A DNA stretch of 64,000 nucleotides from SZUA-36 sp963749115 (GTDB lineage Bacteria > Pseudomonadota > Gammaproteobacteria > Xanthomonadales > SZUA-36): assembly GCA_963749115.1 (NCBI GenBank), contig CAVVLP010000002.1, positions 558,001-622,000 on the forward strand, in the 5' to 3' direction. Under the pieces are notes generated by a model. The model was not told where the DNA came from. It did not search any database and worked only from the letters and a program-made list of their open reading frames with translations. The position numbers were made by a program, and so were the translations under genes. This document shows positions 54,405-63,571 of this stretch, one piece after another; position 1 is the stretch's first letter, and each line of letters starts with the position of its first letter.

Positions 54405-57400
54405 ATGATCGCTGCACCCACCGGTAGTGGCAAGACCCTGGCAGCGTTTCTGTGTGCCATTAATGATCTTGTGCTGCAAAGCCGTAACGGTATTCTTGAG
54501 GACAAGGTGCATGTGCTCTACATCTCGCCACTCAAGGCACTTTCAAACGACATAGAAAAAAACCTGCAGGCACCCTTGCTGGGCATAGCTGATGAACTGG
54601 CTGCCAATGGGGAAGCGGCCCACAACATACGAGCGGCAGTCAGGACAGGGGATACCCCGGCCGGCGAACGCACAAAAATGAGCAAGCGGCCGCCGCATAT
54701 CCTCGTTACGACACCTGAATCCCTTTACCTGCTGCTGACCTCTGTATCCGGCAGAAACATGCTTGCAGGCGTCTCCACATTGATTGTGGATGAGATTCAT
54801 GCTCTGGCGGGTAACAAACGTGGCAGCCATTTAGCGCTGTCACTGGCAAGGTTGGATGCCCTGTGCGGATTTCCTCCAGCGCGTATTGGTTTATCAGCCA
54901 CGCAAAAGCCGATAAGAAGAATCGCAGACTATCTCTGTGGCGGGCAGGATTGTGCCATCGTGGATACCGGTCACAAGCGACACATGGATATACAGCTTGA
55001 ATTACCGGATTCACCGCTGGCCCCGGTATTGGCCAACGAGGTCTGGGAAGAGCTTTATGAGCGACTGGTGGCATACATTCTCGAGCACCGCACCACGTTG
55101 ATATTCGTCAATACCCGACGCCTCGCGGAACGTCTTGCACGTCACCTGGCGGAACGTTTGGGCGAAGAGGCCGTTACGGCCCATCACGGCAGCCTGTCGC
55201 GCAAGCATCGGCTGGAAGCCGAGCAGGCACTCAAGTCCGGTCAGTTAAAGGCACTGGTAGCCACGGCATCCCTGGAACTGGGTATTGATATCGGTCATGT
55301 TGACCTGGTTTGCCAAATGGGCACGCCGGGTAGTATCGCAGCCCTGCTGCAACGTATCGGCAGATCAGGCCATGCGGTAGGTGAAACCCCCAAGGGGCGT
55401 TTGTTTCCGCTCAGCAGGGATGACCTGGTTGAGTGTGTGGCCTTGCAAAAAGCACTTGAACGCGGTGAATTGGATACCATTGTCATACCGGTTGCGCCTT
55501 TGGATGTGTTGGCCCAACAAATGGTGGCTGAGATTTCGGCACGTGACTGGCACCAGGACGAACTTTATCAAATGGTGCGCACAGCCTGGCCCTATCACGA
55601 CTTGGAAAAAGACCGGTTCCTGTCAGTTGTGCGTATGCTCGCAGACGGGTATTCAACCCGCCGTGGCAGACGTTCGGCAATGGTGTTCTACGACGCCATC
55701 AATGGCCAGTTGCGTGGCCGTCCCGCAGCCAGGCTGACAGCTCTGCAAAACGGTGGTGCCATTCCGGATCACTTCGACTATGAAGTTATCATGCTGCCAC
55801 AGGGCCACCGCATCGGAACATTGAACGAAGATTTTGCCTTTGAAAGCATCCCCGGAGATATTTTTCAGCTGGGTAATACCAGTTACCGCATGTTGAAAAT
55901 TGAACAGGGCAGGGTACTGGTTGAAGACGCACATGGTCAGCCACCCAACATTCCTTTCTGGACCGGGGACAAACCCGGTCGTAGTGATGAGTTGTCTGCA
56001 GCTGTGTCGAGCTTGCGTAGTGATATTGAACAACAGCTTAAAATACAATCACCTGCCGATAGTTATAGAGAAACTGTGTGAAGAAGGTATCAGCCGTATC
56101 GCAGCGATACAACTCGTTGAATATCTGCACGCATCCCTGCAGGCGCTGGGTAGTCTGCCAACCCAGTCCAAAATTATCATGGAGCGTTTTTTCGACGACT
56201 CCGGTGATATGCACCTGGTGGTACACGCACCACTGGGTTCACGCCTGATGCGTGCCTGGGGCCTTGCGCTGCGCAAACGTTTTTGCCGGCAATTCAATTT
56301 TGAACTGCAGGCGTCTGCGCTGGAAGACTCGTTGATACTCTCGCTGGGTGAAACCCACAGTTTTGAGATCGCGGATGTGGCTGGGTATCTGAAACCGGAG
56401 ACGGTCCGTGATGTATTGACCCAGGCGCTACTGGATGCACCCATGTTCGAACTGCGCTGGCGCTGGAATGCAACCATCGCACTGGCTGTGCAACGTATGC
56501 GTAACGGCAAAAAACTGCCGCCGCAATGGCAGAGAAACCAGGCCGAAGACCTGGTAGCCGTGGTCTTTCCGGACCAGATAGCCTGTTTTGAAAACATACG
56601 TGGGTCGCGTGAGATACCCGATCACCCGTTGGTTAACCAGACCATTGATGATTGCCTGACCGATACGATGGATATCGATGGCCTTGAGGACCTGCTGACA
56701 AAGATGGCCGCCGGTGATATCGAAATCGTTTGCCACGACCTGGTCGGCCCATCACCCTTATCACGTGAAATAATCAACGCGCGCCCCTATGCGTTTCTCG
56801 ATGACGGCGAAGCCGAAAACCGCCGTACCCGCGCCATCAGCAACAACCCGGATGACCTTTCATCCGCAGCCACCCTGAGCATCATCAGTGTTGAAGCGCG
56901 GACACAGGTCCGTGACGAAGCCTGGATACAGCCACGTAACGCGGATGAGTTACATGATGGCCTGTTGCAACTCGGTTTTCTGACCCAGGCAGAATACGCA
57001 AGCGGCAATTCAAGTTGCGGTGCAGGTGGCACCGCAAGCAACTGGGGTAAGTGGTTCTCGGCCCTGAGTGAAGATTTTCGGGTTTGCAGCATTAAATTAA
57101 GTCAAAACGGGCAGGAAAGAGTGACGCACTGGTGGGTAGCCTCCGAACGCTTACCCGAATGGTTGGCTATCCACCCGCAATCCCAATTTTCGCCTGATCC
57201 AACTGAATTGCTACCGGATAGTCCCGCATGTGAGCAGGAGGAAGCGCTACTTGCACTGTTGAGAAGCCGTATGAGCGGCCTGGGGCCCGTTAACAGGGCT
57301 CAGCTTGCGATGGATTTCGGTCTGGATGAAGACGCCCTGCAACACGCACTGCTGAGCTTACAAAACGAAGGCTTTGCCATCCTGATGCAGGATGACGCCA

Positions 57401-58584
57401 TCGACAACCTATGGTGCGAGCGCCGTTTGCTGGCCCGAATACACCGTTACAGCCGCGAACAACGCCGACGAGCGGTAAAACCGGTTTCACCGGCAGCCTA
57501 TATGAATTTCCTGGTGCAGTGGCATGGTCTGGATGATGCCGGCGCTGATCTTGACCAGTCCCTGTCCTTATTGCAGGGGTGGTCCGCACCAGCAGCCATG
57601 TGGGAGCATGCATTACTTGGAGCACGTTGCAAAGATTACTCCCCGGAACAACTGGATCAGCGTTTCCTGAGTGGGCAACTGGCCTGGTTCCGGCCACTAT
57701 CCGTACCGGAACAAACCAGCACCATCGTCTCAGCAACCCCGCTTGCGATCGTGCCCCGAACCAACATCGCCCAATGGCTACCAAAACCACCGGACCCCGA
57801 TACCATCTCGGACTCGTTGGCCAGAAAAGTGTTGGTCCTGCTGGAAAAACACGGCGCGATGTTCACCTCCGACCTCGAACAGCAGTCCGGTCTGCTACGC
57901 CCGCAACTGGAGCAGGCATTAAAAACCCTGATCGCCGCAGGCGCCATTACATCGGATGCATTCTCACCCGTGCGCTGGCTACTGCGCCCTGAAGCACAAA
58001 AACTGCGCCGTTCAAGGCAGGCAAAACGTCATGCGGTCAATTTACCGGTGGGTCGATGGAGTATTCCAGGCACTGGTTTTGGTAACGATCAGCAAAGACT
58101 GGCAGTCATCTGCCATTCCCTGTTACGCCGTTACGGTGTTGTTTTCCGCGCCGTGATACAAAGGGAGACGCTGTTACCGCCGTGGCGGGAGTTGTTGAAC
58201 TACCTGAGAAGAATGGAGGATCGCGGCGAGGTGCGTGGCGGTCGTTTTGTGGATGGTTTTTCCGGTGAGCAATTTGCGTTACCCGAAGCACTGGGTTTAC
58301 TTCGACAACCCAACGATACCAATGATAATCCCGTATTTACGGTTATCAGCGCCTGCGACCCGTTAAACCTGGGTGGTTTGATCGTAGCTGGTGCAAAAAC
58401 CCCGGCGATAACCGGCAACCGGATATTGTTGGAAAACGGCATGCAGGTCGCCCGAACGATGGGGGAGGAACTGGAAGAGTTTCCCGGGATCAGTGACCTG
58501 GCCAGTCGTGAAGCCAGGCACCGCTTGTTGGTGGTAAGGCCATGGCCCAACCCTGCATTGAGAGCGCCCAGGGGTTCTTTCTGA
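54405..58584 (+). CDS. lhr: Lhr-like DEAD/DEAH box helicase, N-terminus not visible, one frameshift
   Basis: A large superfamily 2 helicase of the Lhr type, probably acting in DNA repair. Visible motifs: Walker A IAAPTGSGKT (start of the frame), motif Ib TTPESLYLLL, Walker B VDEIHAL, motif III GLSATQKP, motif IV TTLIFVNTRRLAERLA, motif V VATASLELGIDIGHVDLVCQM and motif VI LLQRIGRSGHAVGE; then a long C-terminal half with the winged-helix and Lhr-specific region (YRVISA-like TVISACDPLNLGGLIV near the end). A frame change near 56040 joins 54405-56081 to the 55900-58584 frame. About 1,393 codons remain. The usual N-terminal Q-motif segment (about 30-60 residues before Walker A) is missing in all frames upstream, so the beginning is truncated, misassembled or highly diverged. 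Confidence 0.88.
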
Positions 58585-58614
58585 AGAAGCTTAGGTACTG
58601 ACTTTTGTCCCCTG

Positions 58615-59524
58615 TCATCGATTACCCCAACCTAAGAACCTCTGCCACCGGGCTTTTTTGAGTGCGCGCTGTAAAGCACCAATTTTCCGGTCCACTTCTT
58701 CTTCGCCACGTTCAATGGCCAGTGCGGTGGTTGAAAAATCGGCCCAGTGAGTTTCCTCGTTTTGTGGGGAAAGGACGATGTTGGCAGCCTTGATCTGTTC
58801 TTTGTTGAGGGCACTACGCGCCAGCGACATCGGCGCGTGCGATGATGTCGAGAGCGTTGCGCGGTTCTTTGAAATCCCTGAGTGAATCACCCACTTCAAC
58901 GCCGATGACAAAATCTGCGCCAAGCTGGCGGGCGGCGCTGATCGGTACCGTTTCGGCCCAGCCACCATCGACCAGCAGCAGGCCTGCGAGTTCGACCGGG
59001 TTGAGCACCCCCGGCATCGCGCATGAGGCGGCCACTACATCGCGCAGCCGTCCCTGGTTGAGAACGACCGATTCGCCACCCCACAGATTGAGGGCAACGG
59101 CAGCGAAGGGGACACGAGTTTGCTCGACGTTCAAATCATCAATCAGGTAGGCGTAACTGTTCGCAGCGGCCTTCTCATCGACCAGGGCGGTTTTTGTGAC
59201 CATCAGGGCGTTGAACATTCCACGTCGCGCCATTTGCCCCATTGCGGCCAGAACCCCTTCAGTTTGGGAATCAAGTTCCTTGAAGAAGTTGAATCCCGAT
59301 TCTTCGAATTCCTCACTGTCGATATAGGTGGCAAAGCGCGACTCGATCGCCTCCACGTCTGGCAGCGTTGCATACATTGCGCCAATAATCGCCCCCATGC
59401 TGGTGCCGGTGACGATATCAATGGGGATGCCATGCTTCGTGAGCCCGGCAAGAACCCCGATGTGGGAAAAAGCCCGCGCCGCACCGCCACCGAGCGCCAG
59501 ACCAATCTTGAATTGCCTTGCCAT
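58615..59524 (-). CDS. patatin-like phospholipase (RssA/NTE type), one frameshift
   Basis: A short patatin-family hydrolase of about 300 residues. The oxyanion hole is GLALGGGAARAFSHIGVL, the nucleophile serine is in TGTSMGAIIGAMYA, and the catalytic aspartate is in LLVDGGWAETVP. The order and spacing fit the RssA-like group. The frame ends early at 58814 in DIIARADVAGA, but the expected tail (ARSALNKEQIKAANIVLSP and a helical, basic end) continues in the next frame to 58615, so one indel near 58825 is likely. No signal peptide. It converges on lhr with a 30-base gap. Confidence 0.88.
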
Positions 59525-59787
59525 TTCTACTCCTGCGCCTACCTGGGCTTCGACGCAATGAACTCGGACACCGTTTTCTACAATTCAATCAAGCTTAACA
59601 TGGTGAGATTCATTCCAGTAAAAACTACATGATTCACTACTGGACTGGCATTATGACCATGATGGTTGCCTGGTGTTAAAAGGGCGCTTCACACCAGAGC
59701 AGGGCAGGGTGATTACGAAAGTATTATCGTTGTCAGGGCACTGGGGTCAACGCAATACCAATGATTCCTGGGTATATTTGCCCGTGC

Positions 59788-60543
59788 TCAAAACTCCACT
59801 GTGCTGATCAACGTTTGTGTTCGCGACGATTCGGGAAAGACTTCTGCCAGAATGTCATCTCTCAACCAGCCCCCGGGGCCACCAATGCCAACCGACAGAA
59901 TAAGTCTCGTCTCCAAAACGTAAGGCCGACTAAACCGGAGTGCCGGAAAGCGATCAAGCAATTCTGTTCTGGGGATATAAAGTCTGATGTTGTCTGCAGA
60001 CCCACGCAAGTAGGAACCGTACGTGAGTATAAGGTGGCGTTGATGGTTCTCATCAATGAGCCATATTTCCAGTTGATAACCATGTTCAAAGCCATCTGAG
60101 AAACGGGGAATAAAATCAAAATCACGGCCATTGCCATTCGGTTCAAGTCGCAGTTCAATGAGTTTCACAGGACCTGCTGCATAGCGCTGCTGAAGCGCCT
60201 GTAATTCGAGGCGGTCTTTCTTTTCTGCCTCGGATACCAGTTCACGACAATTCGATTTTGAATAGCCCCAACTGGATGAGAACAAAGCCCAGCGTCGCTT
60301 TACCTGCTTACACAACGGGACCGCACGAAAGGCTATGGCAGCGCGCTGAATACAGGCTGACTTTTCAAAGTACGAACGATAGCCATCAGGGTTCAACGAC
60401 AAGCCGGTTTGATAGCTATCGGCATCAATTTCTTCGCATTTTGCCAGTGCCTGGTCCAGCAGGGTTTGATAGTCAGTTGCCCCGGCCTGCTCGAAAAAAC
60501 CAAACCCGCTGATGACAAACAACGCAATCAGGTATTTAATCAC
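59788..60543 (-). CDS. hypothetical secreted protein
   Basis: I do not recognise this protein. From the GTG at 60543 it begins with a probable signal peptide (IKYLIALFVISGFGFFEQAGA, cut likely after AGA). The mature part of about 230 residues has five cysteines, including ALAKCEEID, KSACIQRAA, VPLCKQVKRRW and SNCRELV, suggesting disulfides in the periplasm, then a beta-rich C-terminal half (GYQLEIWLIDENHQRHLILTY, SADNIRLYIPRTEL, VLETRLILSVGIGGPGGWL). An upstream GTG at 60585 would overlap the preceding gene by 23 bases and hide the signal peptide behind charged residues. About 260 bases before the next gene (59525-59787) hold nothing recognisable. Confidence 0.6.
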   Translation of the reverse strand: MIKYLIALFVISGFGFFEQAGATDYQTLLDQALAKCEEIDADSYQTGLSLNPDGYRSYFEKSACIQRAAIAFRAVPLCKQVKRRWALFSSSWGYSKSNCRELVSEAEKKDRLELQALQQRYAAGPVKLIELRLEPNGNGRDFDFIPRFSDGFEHGYQLEIWLIDENHQRHLILTYGSYLRGSADNIRLYIPRTELLDRFPALRFSRPYVLETRLILSVGIGGPGGWLRDDILAEVFPESSRTQTLISTVEF

Positions 60544-60562
60544 TGGCAATCCGAATGATGAC

Positions 60563-60931
60563 TCAATGTCTGAGCGGAGACACAAGCCACCTGATCGCCT
60601 CGGCTTCTTCGGTGAAGTGTTTCGCTACGTACTCGTCAGCGAAAGTGAAGACACTGAGAAGTTTTGTCTTGTCATCAATCAACTCGGGTTTGCAAAGAAA
60701 AGCCAGGCGAATGTTTGGCATATTCTCACTGATATTGCGTAATTCATGATTTTGGATTTTACGTTCTTCCAGCATCAGTTCATTGAGTAGAACCTTCCGG
60801 CAATTGAGCTTTTGACATTCAGCATCGATGGATTTGAAAATTGACCTGGCACGCTGCGGATTGATTGTTTTGTCGGGAATGGTTGCCAAAAGATAGTCAT
60901 CTTTCTCGATGAATTGAAACTCAATGTTCAT
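60563..60931 (-). CDS. hypothetical protein (STAS/SpoIIAA-like size)
   Basis: Not recognised with certainty. From the ATG at 60931 it is 122 residues: NIEFQFIEKDDYLLATIPDK, then ARSIFKSIDAECQKLNCRKVL, LNELMLEERKIQNHELRNIS and RLAFLCKPELIDDKTKLLSVF, ending FTEEAEAIRWLVSPLRH. Alternating strands and helices, no signal peptide and the overall pattern resemble STAS/SEC14-like SpoIIAA proteins of bacteria, which is only an inference. The frame is open up to 60979. It lies 19 bases upstream of the secreted hypothetical gene on the same strand, so the two may form an operon. Confidence 0.6.
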   Translation of the reverse strand: MNIEFQFIEKDDYLLATIPDKTINPQRARSIFKSIDAECQKLNCRKVLLNELMLEERKIQNHELRNISENMPNIRLAFLCKPELIDDKTKLLSVFTFADEYVAKHFTEEAEAIRWLVSPLRH

Positions 60932-61145
60932 GTTGTCTGCGTCGCTGTTGCTCTTTGAAAACCTGTTTGATGGTAGCACTAAGTTTATCAGGGAATCATT
61001 AACTTTGACGGTGTAGGTAATTGTAATCTCTCAAACGAAGATCTGGGAAGAACGATGGGCGGGTTTTCGCTTACCGGTGCTTGATTTGTAGTAAATTGGA
61101 TCTAAGTTGTGGTACGGACCTGTATTTTCGGTAAAGGAGCATGAA

Positions 61146-61466
61146 ATGCTAACAAAGAAATTATTTATCGCTGTCACGTTTTTTTTGATTTTGCTCGCTG
61201 GCAGTGTCCAGGCCGGGGGTGATCCTGCCAGGGGTGAAGGACTGGCGGCAGACTGCTCCGCTTGCCACGGGGACGATGGTAGAGGTGATGATGAAATACC
61301 CGCTATCGCCGGTCTGGATGCAGCTACCCTTGTTACATTTCTGAAGGCATTCAAATCGGGTGAAAGGACGAGTGAAGATGACGTGATGCAGGAATACACT
61401 GCCGACCTCACCGACCAGGATATGGTTGACGTCGCAGCATATTTTGCCTCACTTCCCGCCAAATGA
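61146..61466 (+). CDS. periplasmic cytochrome c (class I, single heme)
   Basis: A 106-residue class I cytochrome c. From ATG 61146, set by AAGGAG eight bases upstream, the signal peptide is MLTKKLFIAVTFFLILLAGS followed by VQA and the cut. The heme attachment motif is CSACH in AADCSACHGDDGRGDD; the distal methionine is probably in DDVMQEYTADLTDQD; the closing helix is DMVDVAAYFASLP. It resembles c553/c4-half electron carriers. The next gene, a gamma carbonic anhydrase homologue, overlaps its stop (ATGA). The redox partner is not evident. Confidence 0.92.
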   Translation: MLTKKLFIAVTFFLILLAGSVQAGGDPARGEGLAADCSACHGDDGRGDDEIPAIAGLDAATLVTFLKAFKSGERTSEDDVMQEYTADLTDQDMVDVAAYFASLPAK

Positions 61467-62023
61467 GTGTACGTGGCCATGCAGGCATACAGCCCACGAT
61501 TGGAGCCGGCGTATATATAGATCCGGATTCGGTTGTCATTGGTGATGTTGAAATCGGTGAAGGCAGTTCAGTTTGGCCGATGACCGTAATCCGGGGTGAC
61601 ATTCATCGTATCCGTATCGGTAAACGAACCAGTGTACAGGACGGTAGCGTTCTGCATGTCACACATGCAGGTCCATATAACCCGGACGGATTTCCCCTTA
61701 TTATCGGGGATGACGTGACCATCGGTCACAAGGCCATGTTGCATGGTTGTGAGATCGGCAACCGCATTTTAATCGGCATGGCGGTGGTGATCATGGATGG
61801 TGTGGTCGTGCATGATGAGGTCATCATCGCGGCCGGCACACTGGTGCCACCGGGTAAAGTGCTTGAAAGCGGGTATCTCTACATGGGTAGTCCCGTCCGC
61901 CAGGCAAGGGCCTTAACGGACAAGGAGAGGAGTTTCTTCGCCTATACCTCCAAACGTTATGTCGACCTCGCAGCGGTGTATCTCAGTGCTATGGACCGCA
62001 AGCAGGCATCAACTTCAGAATAG
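61463..62023 (+). CDS. gamma-class carbonic anhydrase family protein
   Basis: A 186-residue left-handed beta-helix (hexapeptide repeat) protein of the gamma carbonic anhydrase/YrdA group. Hexapeptide turns are seen in DSVVIGDVEIGEGSSVWPMT, VIRGDIHRIRIGKRTSVQDG, VTIGHKAMLHGCEIGNRILIG and IIAAGTLVPPGKVLESGYLYM. Metal ligands are likely the histidines in SVLHVTHAG, VTIGHKAMLHGCEI. Whether it has carbonic anhydrase activity is unknown for most of this subgroup. Coupled to the cytochrome c gene by ATGA and convergent to the NnrU gene four bases away. Confidence 0.92.
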   Translation: MSVRGHAGIQPTIGAGVYIDPDSVVIGDVEIGEGSSVWPMTVIRGDIHRIRIGKRTSVQDGSVLHVTHAGPYNPDGFPLIIGDDVTIGHKAMLHGCEIGNRILIGMAVVIMDGVVVHDEVIIAAGTLVPPGKVLESGYLYMGSPVRQARALTDKERSFFAYTSKRYVDLAAVYLSAMDRKQASTSE

Positions 62024-62027
62024 GGCT

Positions 62028-62589
62028 TTAGTGCAGCGGAACACCTGCAATGTAAGGGTGGATCATTACGACAACAACGAACACGACAAGACTTATTGCC
62101 AACCCTTTGAATTCCTGGGCCCAAGCGGGCGGAGACGGTTTGACCCAATCACCATCCCTTCGATTGATGAAAACCATTTCCAGTATCGCCCAGACACCCA
62201 GCCAGCCAAACAGGACAAGCGATCGGCTATCGCCATTGAGCAGCAAGTGCGCCGTAGCCCATACTGCAACACCAGTCAATTGGGGGTGACGCACGAATGA
62301 TTTAATACGGGTTTGGTAGTGGGATGCGCCAAACAAAATAAAAGCAACTAAAACCACTAGCATAAGTATCGGTCTTGTAAAGGCAGGTAGAACGTATAGT
62401 GTTGCTAGGAACTGAACTGCGCCAGCCGAAAATTATCAATGCGAGAGAAATCAATATCAATGCTGTAAAAGCCATCTTGTAGCCATTCTCACCCATTTGG
62501 CTAACCCACTTTTGTTTCAATGGTTTAGCCAGGGACGGAATAAAGTGAACCAGGGACCAGATTGTCAGACCTGCTACGAGTAATTTCAT
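62028..62589 (-). CDS. NnrU family membrane protein, one frameshift
   Basis: NnrU-family proteins are small multi-span membrane proteins, some linked to nitric oxide or nitrite metabolism in denitrifiers. The N-terminal piece is KLLVAGLTIWSLVHFIPSLAK and ENGYKMAFTALILISLALIIF; after a frame change near 62405 the rest reads LVVLVAFILFGASHYQTRIKS, VRHPQLTGVAVWATAHLLLNG and SLVLFGWLGVWAILEMVFINR. About 187 residues and five or six membrane segments, the family norm; the HPQL...W..AHLL motif is characteristic. The ATG at 62589 has GGAGG nine bases upstream. No nitric oxide reductase gene is nearby. Confidence 0.88.
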
Positions 62590-62671
62590 CTCCAAACTCC
62601 TCCGTCAACGATGGATACCAATCGGTATCAATGCTATATGTTTTGAACCCGCTGAACCACCAGAAACTGCC

Positions 62672-63559
62672 TTAGACAGCAATGTCCGTCTCTGTTCTAT
62701 AACGTCGCAACAGGTAAATCCCGCTGGCAATCACGATAGCACCACCGAGCACGGTAAATTGATCCGGCAATGCGCCAAAGAACAGGTATCCAAAACCCAA
62801 GGCCCAGAATATCTGGCTGTACATAAATGGCGCCACGGTGGATGCCGGTGCGAAGACATGCGAAGCAATGATGCAACTGTGTGCGGCTCCACCGGCAATA
62901 CCAATCAGGACCAGCGCGGTCCATTGCTGCCAGCCAACCGGGCTTTCCCATATGAAAGGTACAATCACCATCATGACCACTGCACCGGCCAGTGCCGTAT
63001 AAAACATGGTGACCGGTACCGGGTCTTCATCTGCCAGCTTGCGGGTGATGATATTGAACAGGCTCACACAAAATGCCGCTCCGAACGTCAGTAATGCACC
63101 GATGCCGATGGCGCCACTTCCCGGTCTTATGATGACCAGCATACCGACGAAGCCGACTGCCACGGCAACCAGGCGACTCCATTCTAGACGTTCTCCCAGC
63201 AGGGGAACTGACAACAGCACCACCAGGATGGGTACACAGAAGAATATTGCGGTGGCCTCTGCAAGACCGATCATGGTCAATGAGAAGAAGAACAGGGCGG
63301 TATCAATCAACAACAAAGCTGAACGGCCGATTTGCACAAGTGGTCGTTTAGCCTTGAACAGACTTAAACCGTTTCGCGGCATCAAAACCACGACCATCAA
63401 CAGCAGGTGGCCGAAGTACCTGGCCCCGATCACCTGCAACATCGGCAGGCTTTGCCCCAGGTATTTGGCCATTGCCTCCTGGCCGGAGATCAGCGCAACC
63501 GCCAGGCACATAAAAAAAATACCTTTAAAAGGTAAGTCTTTACTTTTTGTGCCACTCAT
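62672..63559 (-). CDS. EamA/DMT family transporter
   Basis: A 295-residue inner-membrane transporter of the drug/metabolite superfamily with ten membrane segments in two EamA repeats. Repeat 1 begins KGIFFMCLAVALISGQEAMAK and includes DTALFFFSLTMIGLAEATAIF and PILVVLLSVPLLGERLEWSR; repeat 2 includes GIGALLTFGAAFCVSLFNIIT, ALVLIGIAGGAAHSCIIASH and VAPFMYSQIFWALGFGYLFF. The substrate cannot be told. Frame intact; 12 bases downstream of the GNAT gene. Confidence 0.92.
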   Translation of the reverse strand: MSGTKSKDLPFKGIFFMCLAVALISGQEAMAKYLGQSLPMLQVIGARYFGHLLLMVVVLMPRNGLSLFKAKRPLVQIGRSALLLIDTALFFFSLTMIGLAEATAIFFCVPILVVLLSVPLLGERLEWSRLVAVAVGFVGMLVIIRPGSGAIGIGALLTFGAAFCVSLFNIITRKLADEDPVPVTMFYTALAGAVVMMVIVPFIWESPVGWQQWTALVLIGIAGGAAHSCIIASHVFAPASTVAPFMYSQIFWALGFGYLFFGALPDQFTVLGGAIVIASGIYLLRRYRTETDIAV

Positions 63560-63571
63560 CGCTTTTCTTTG

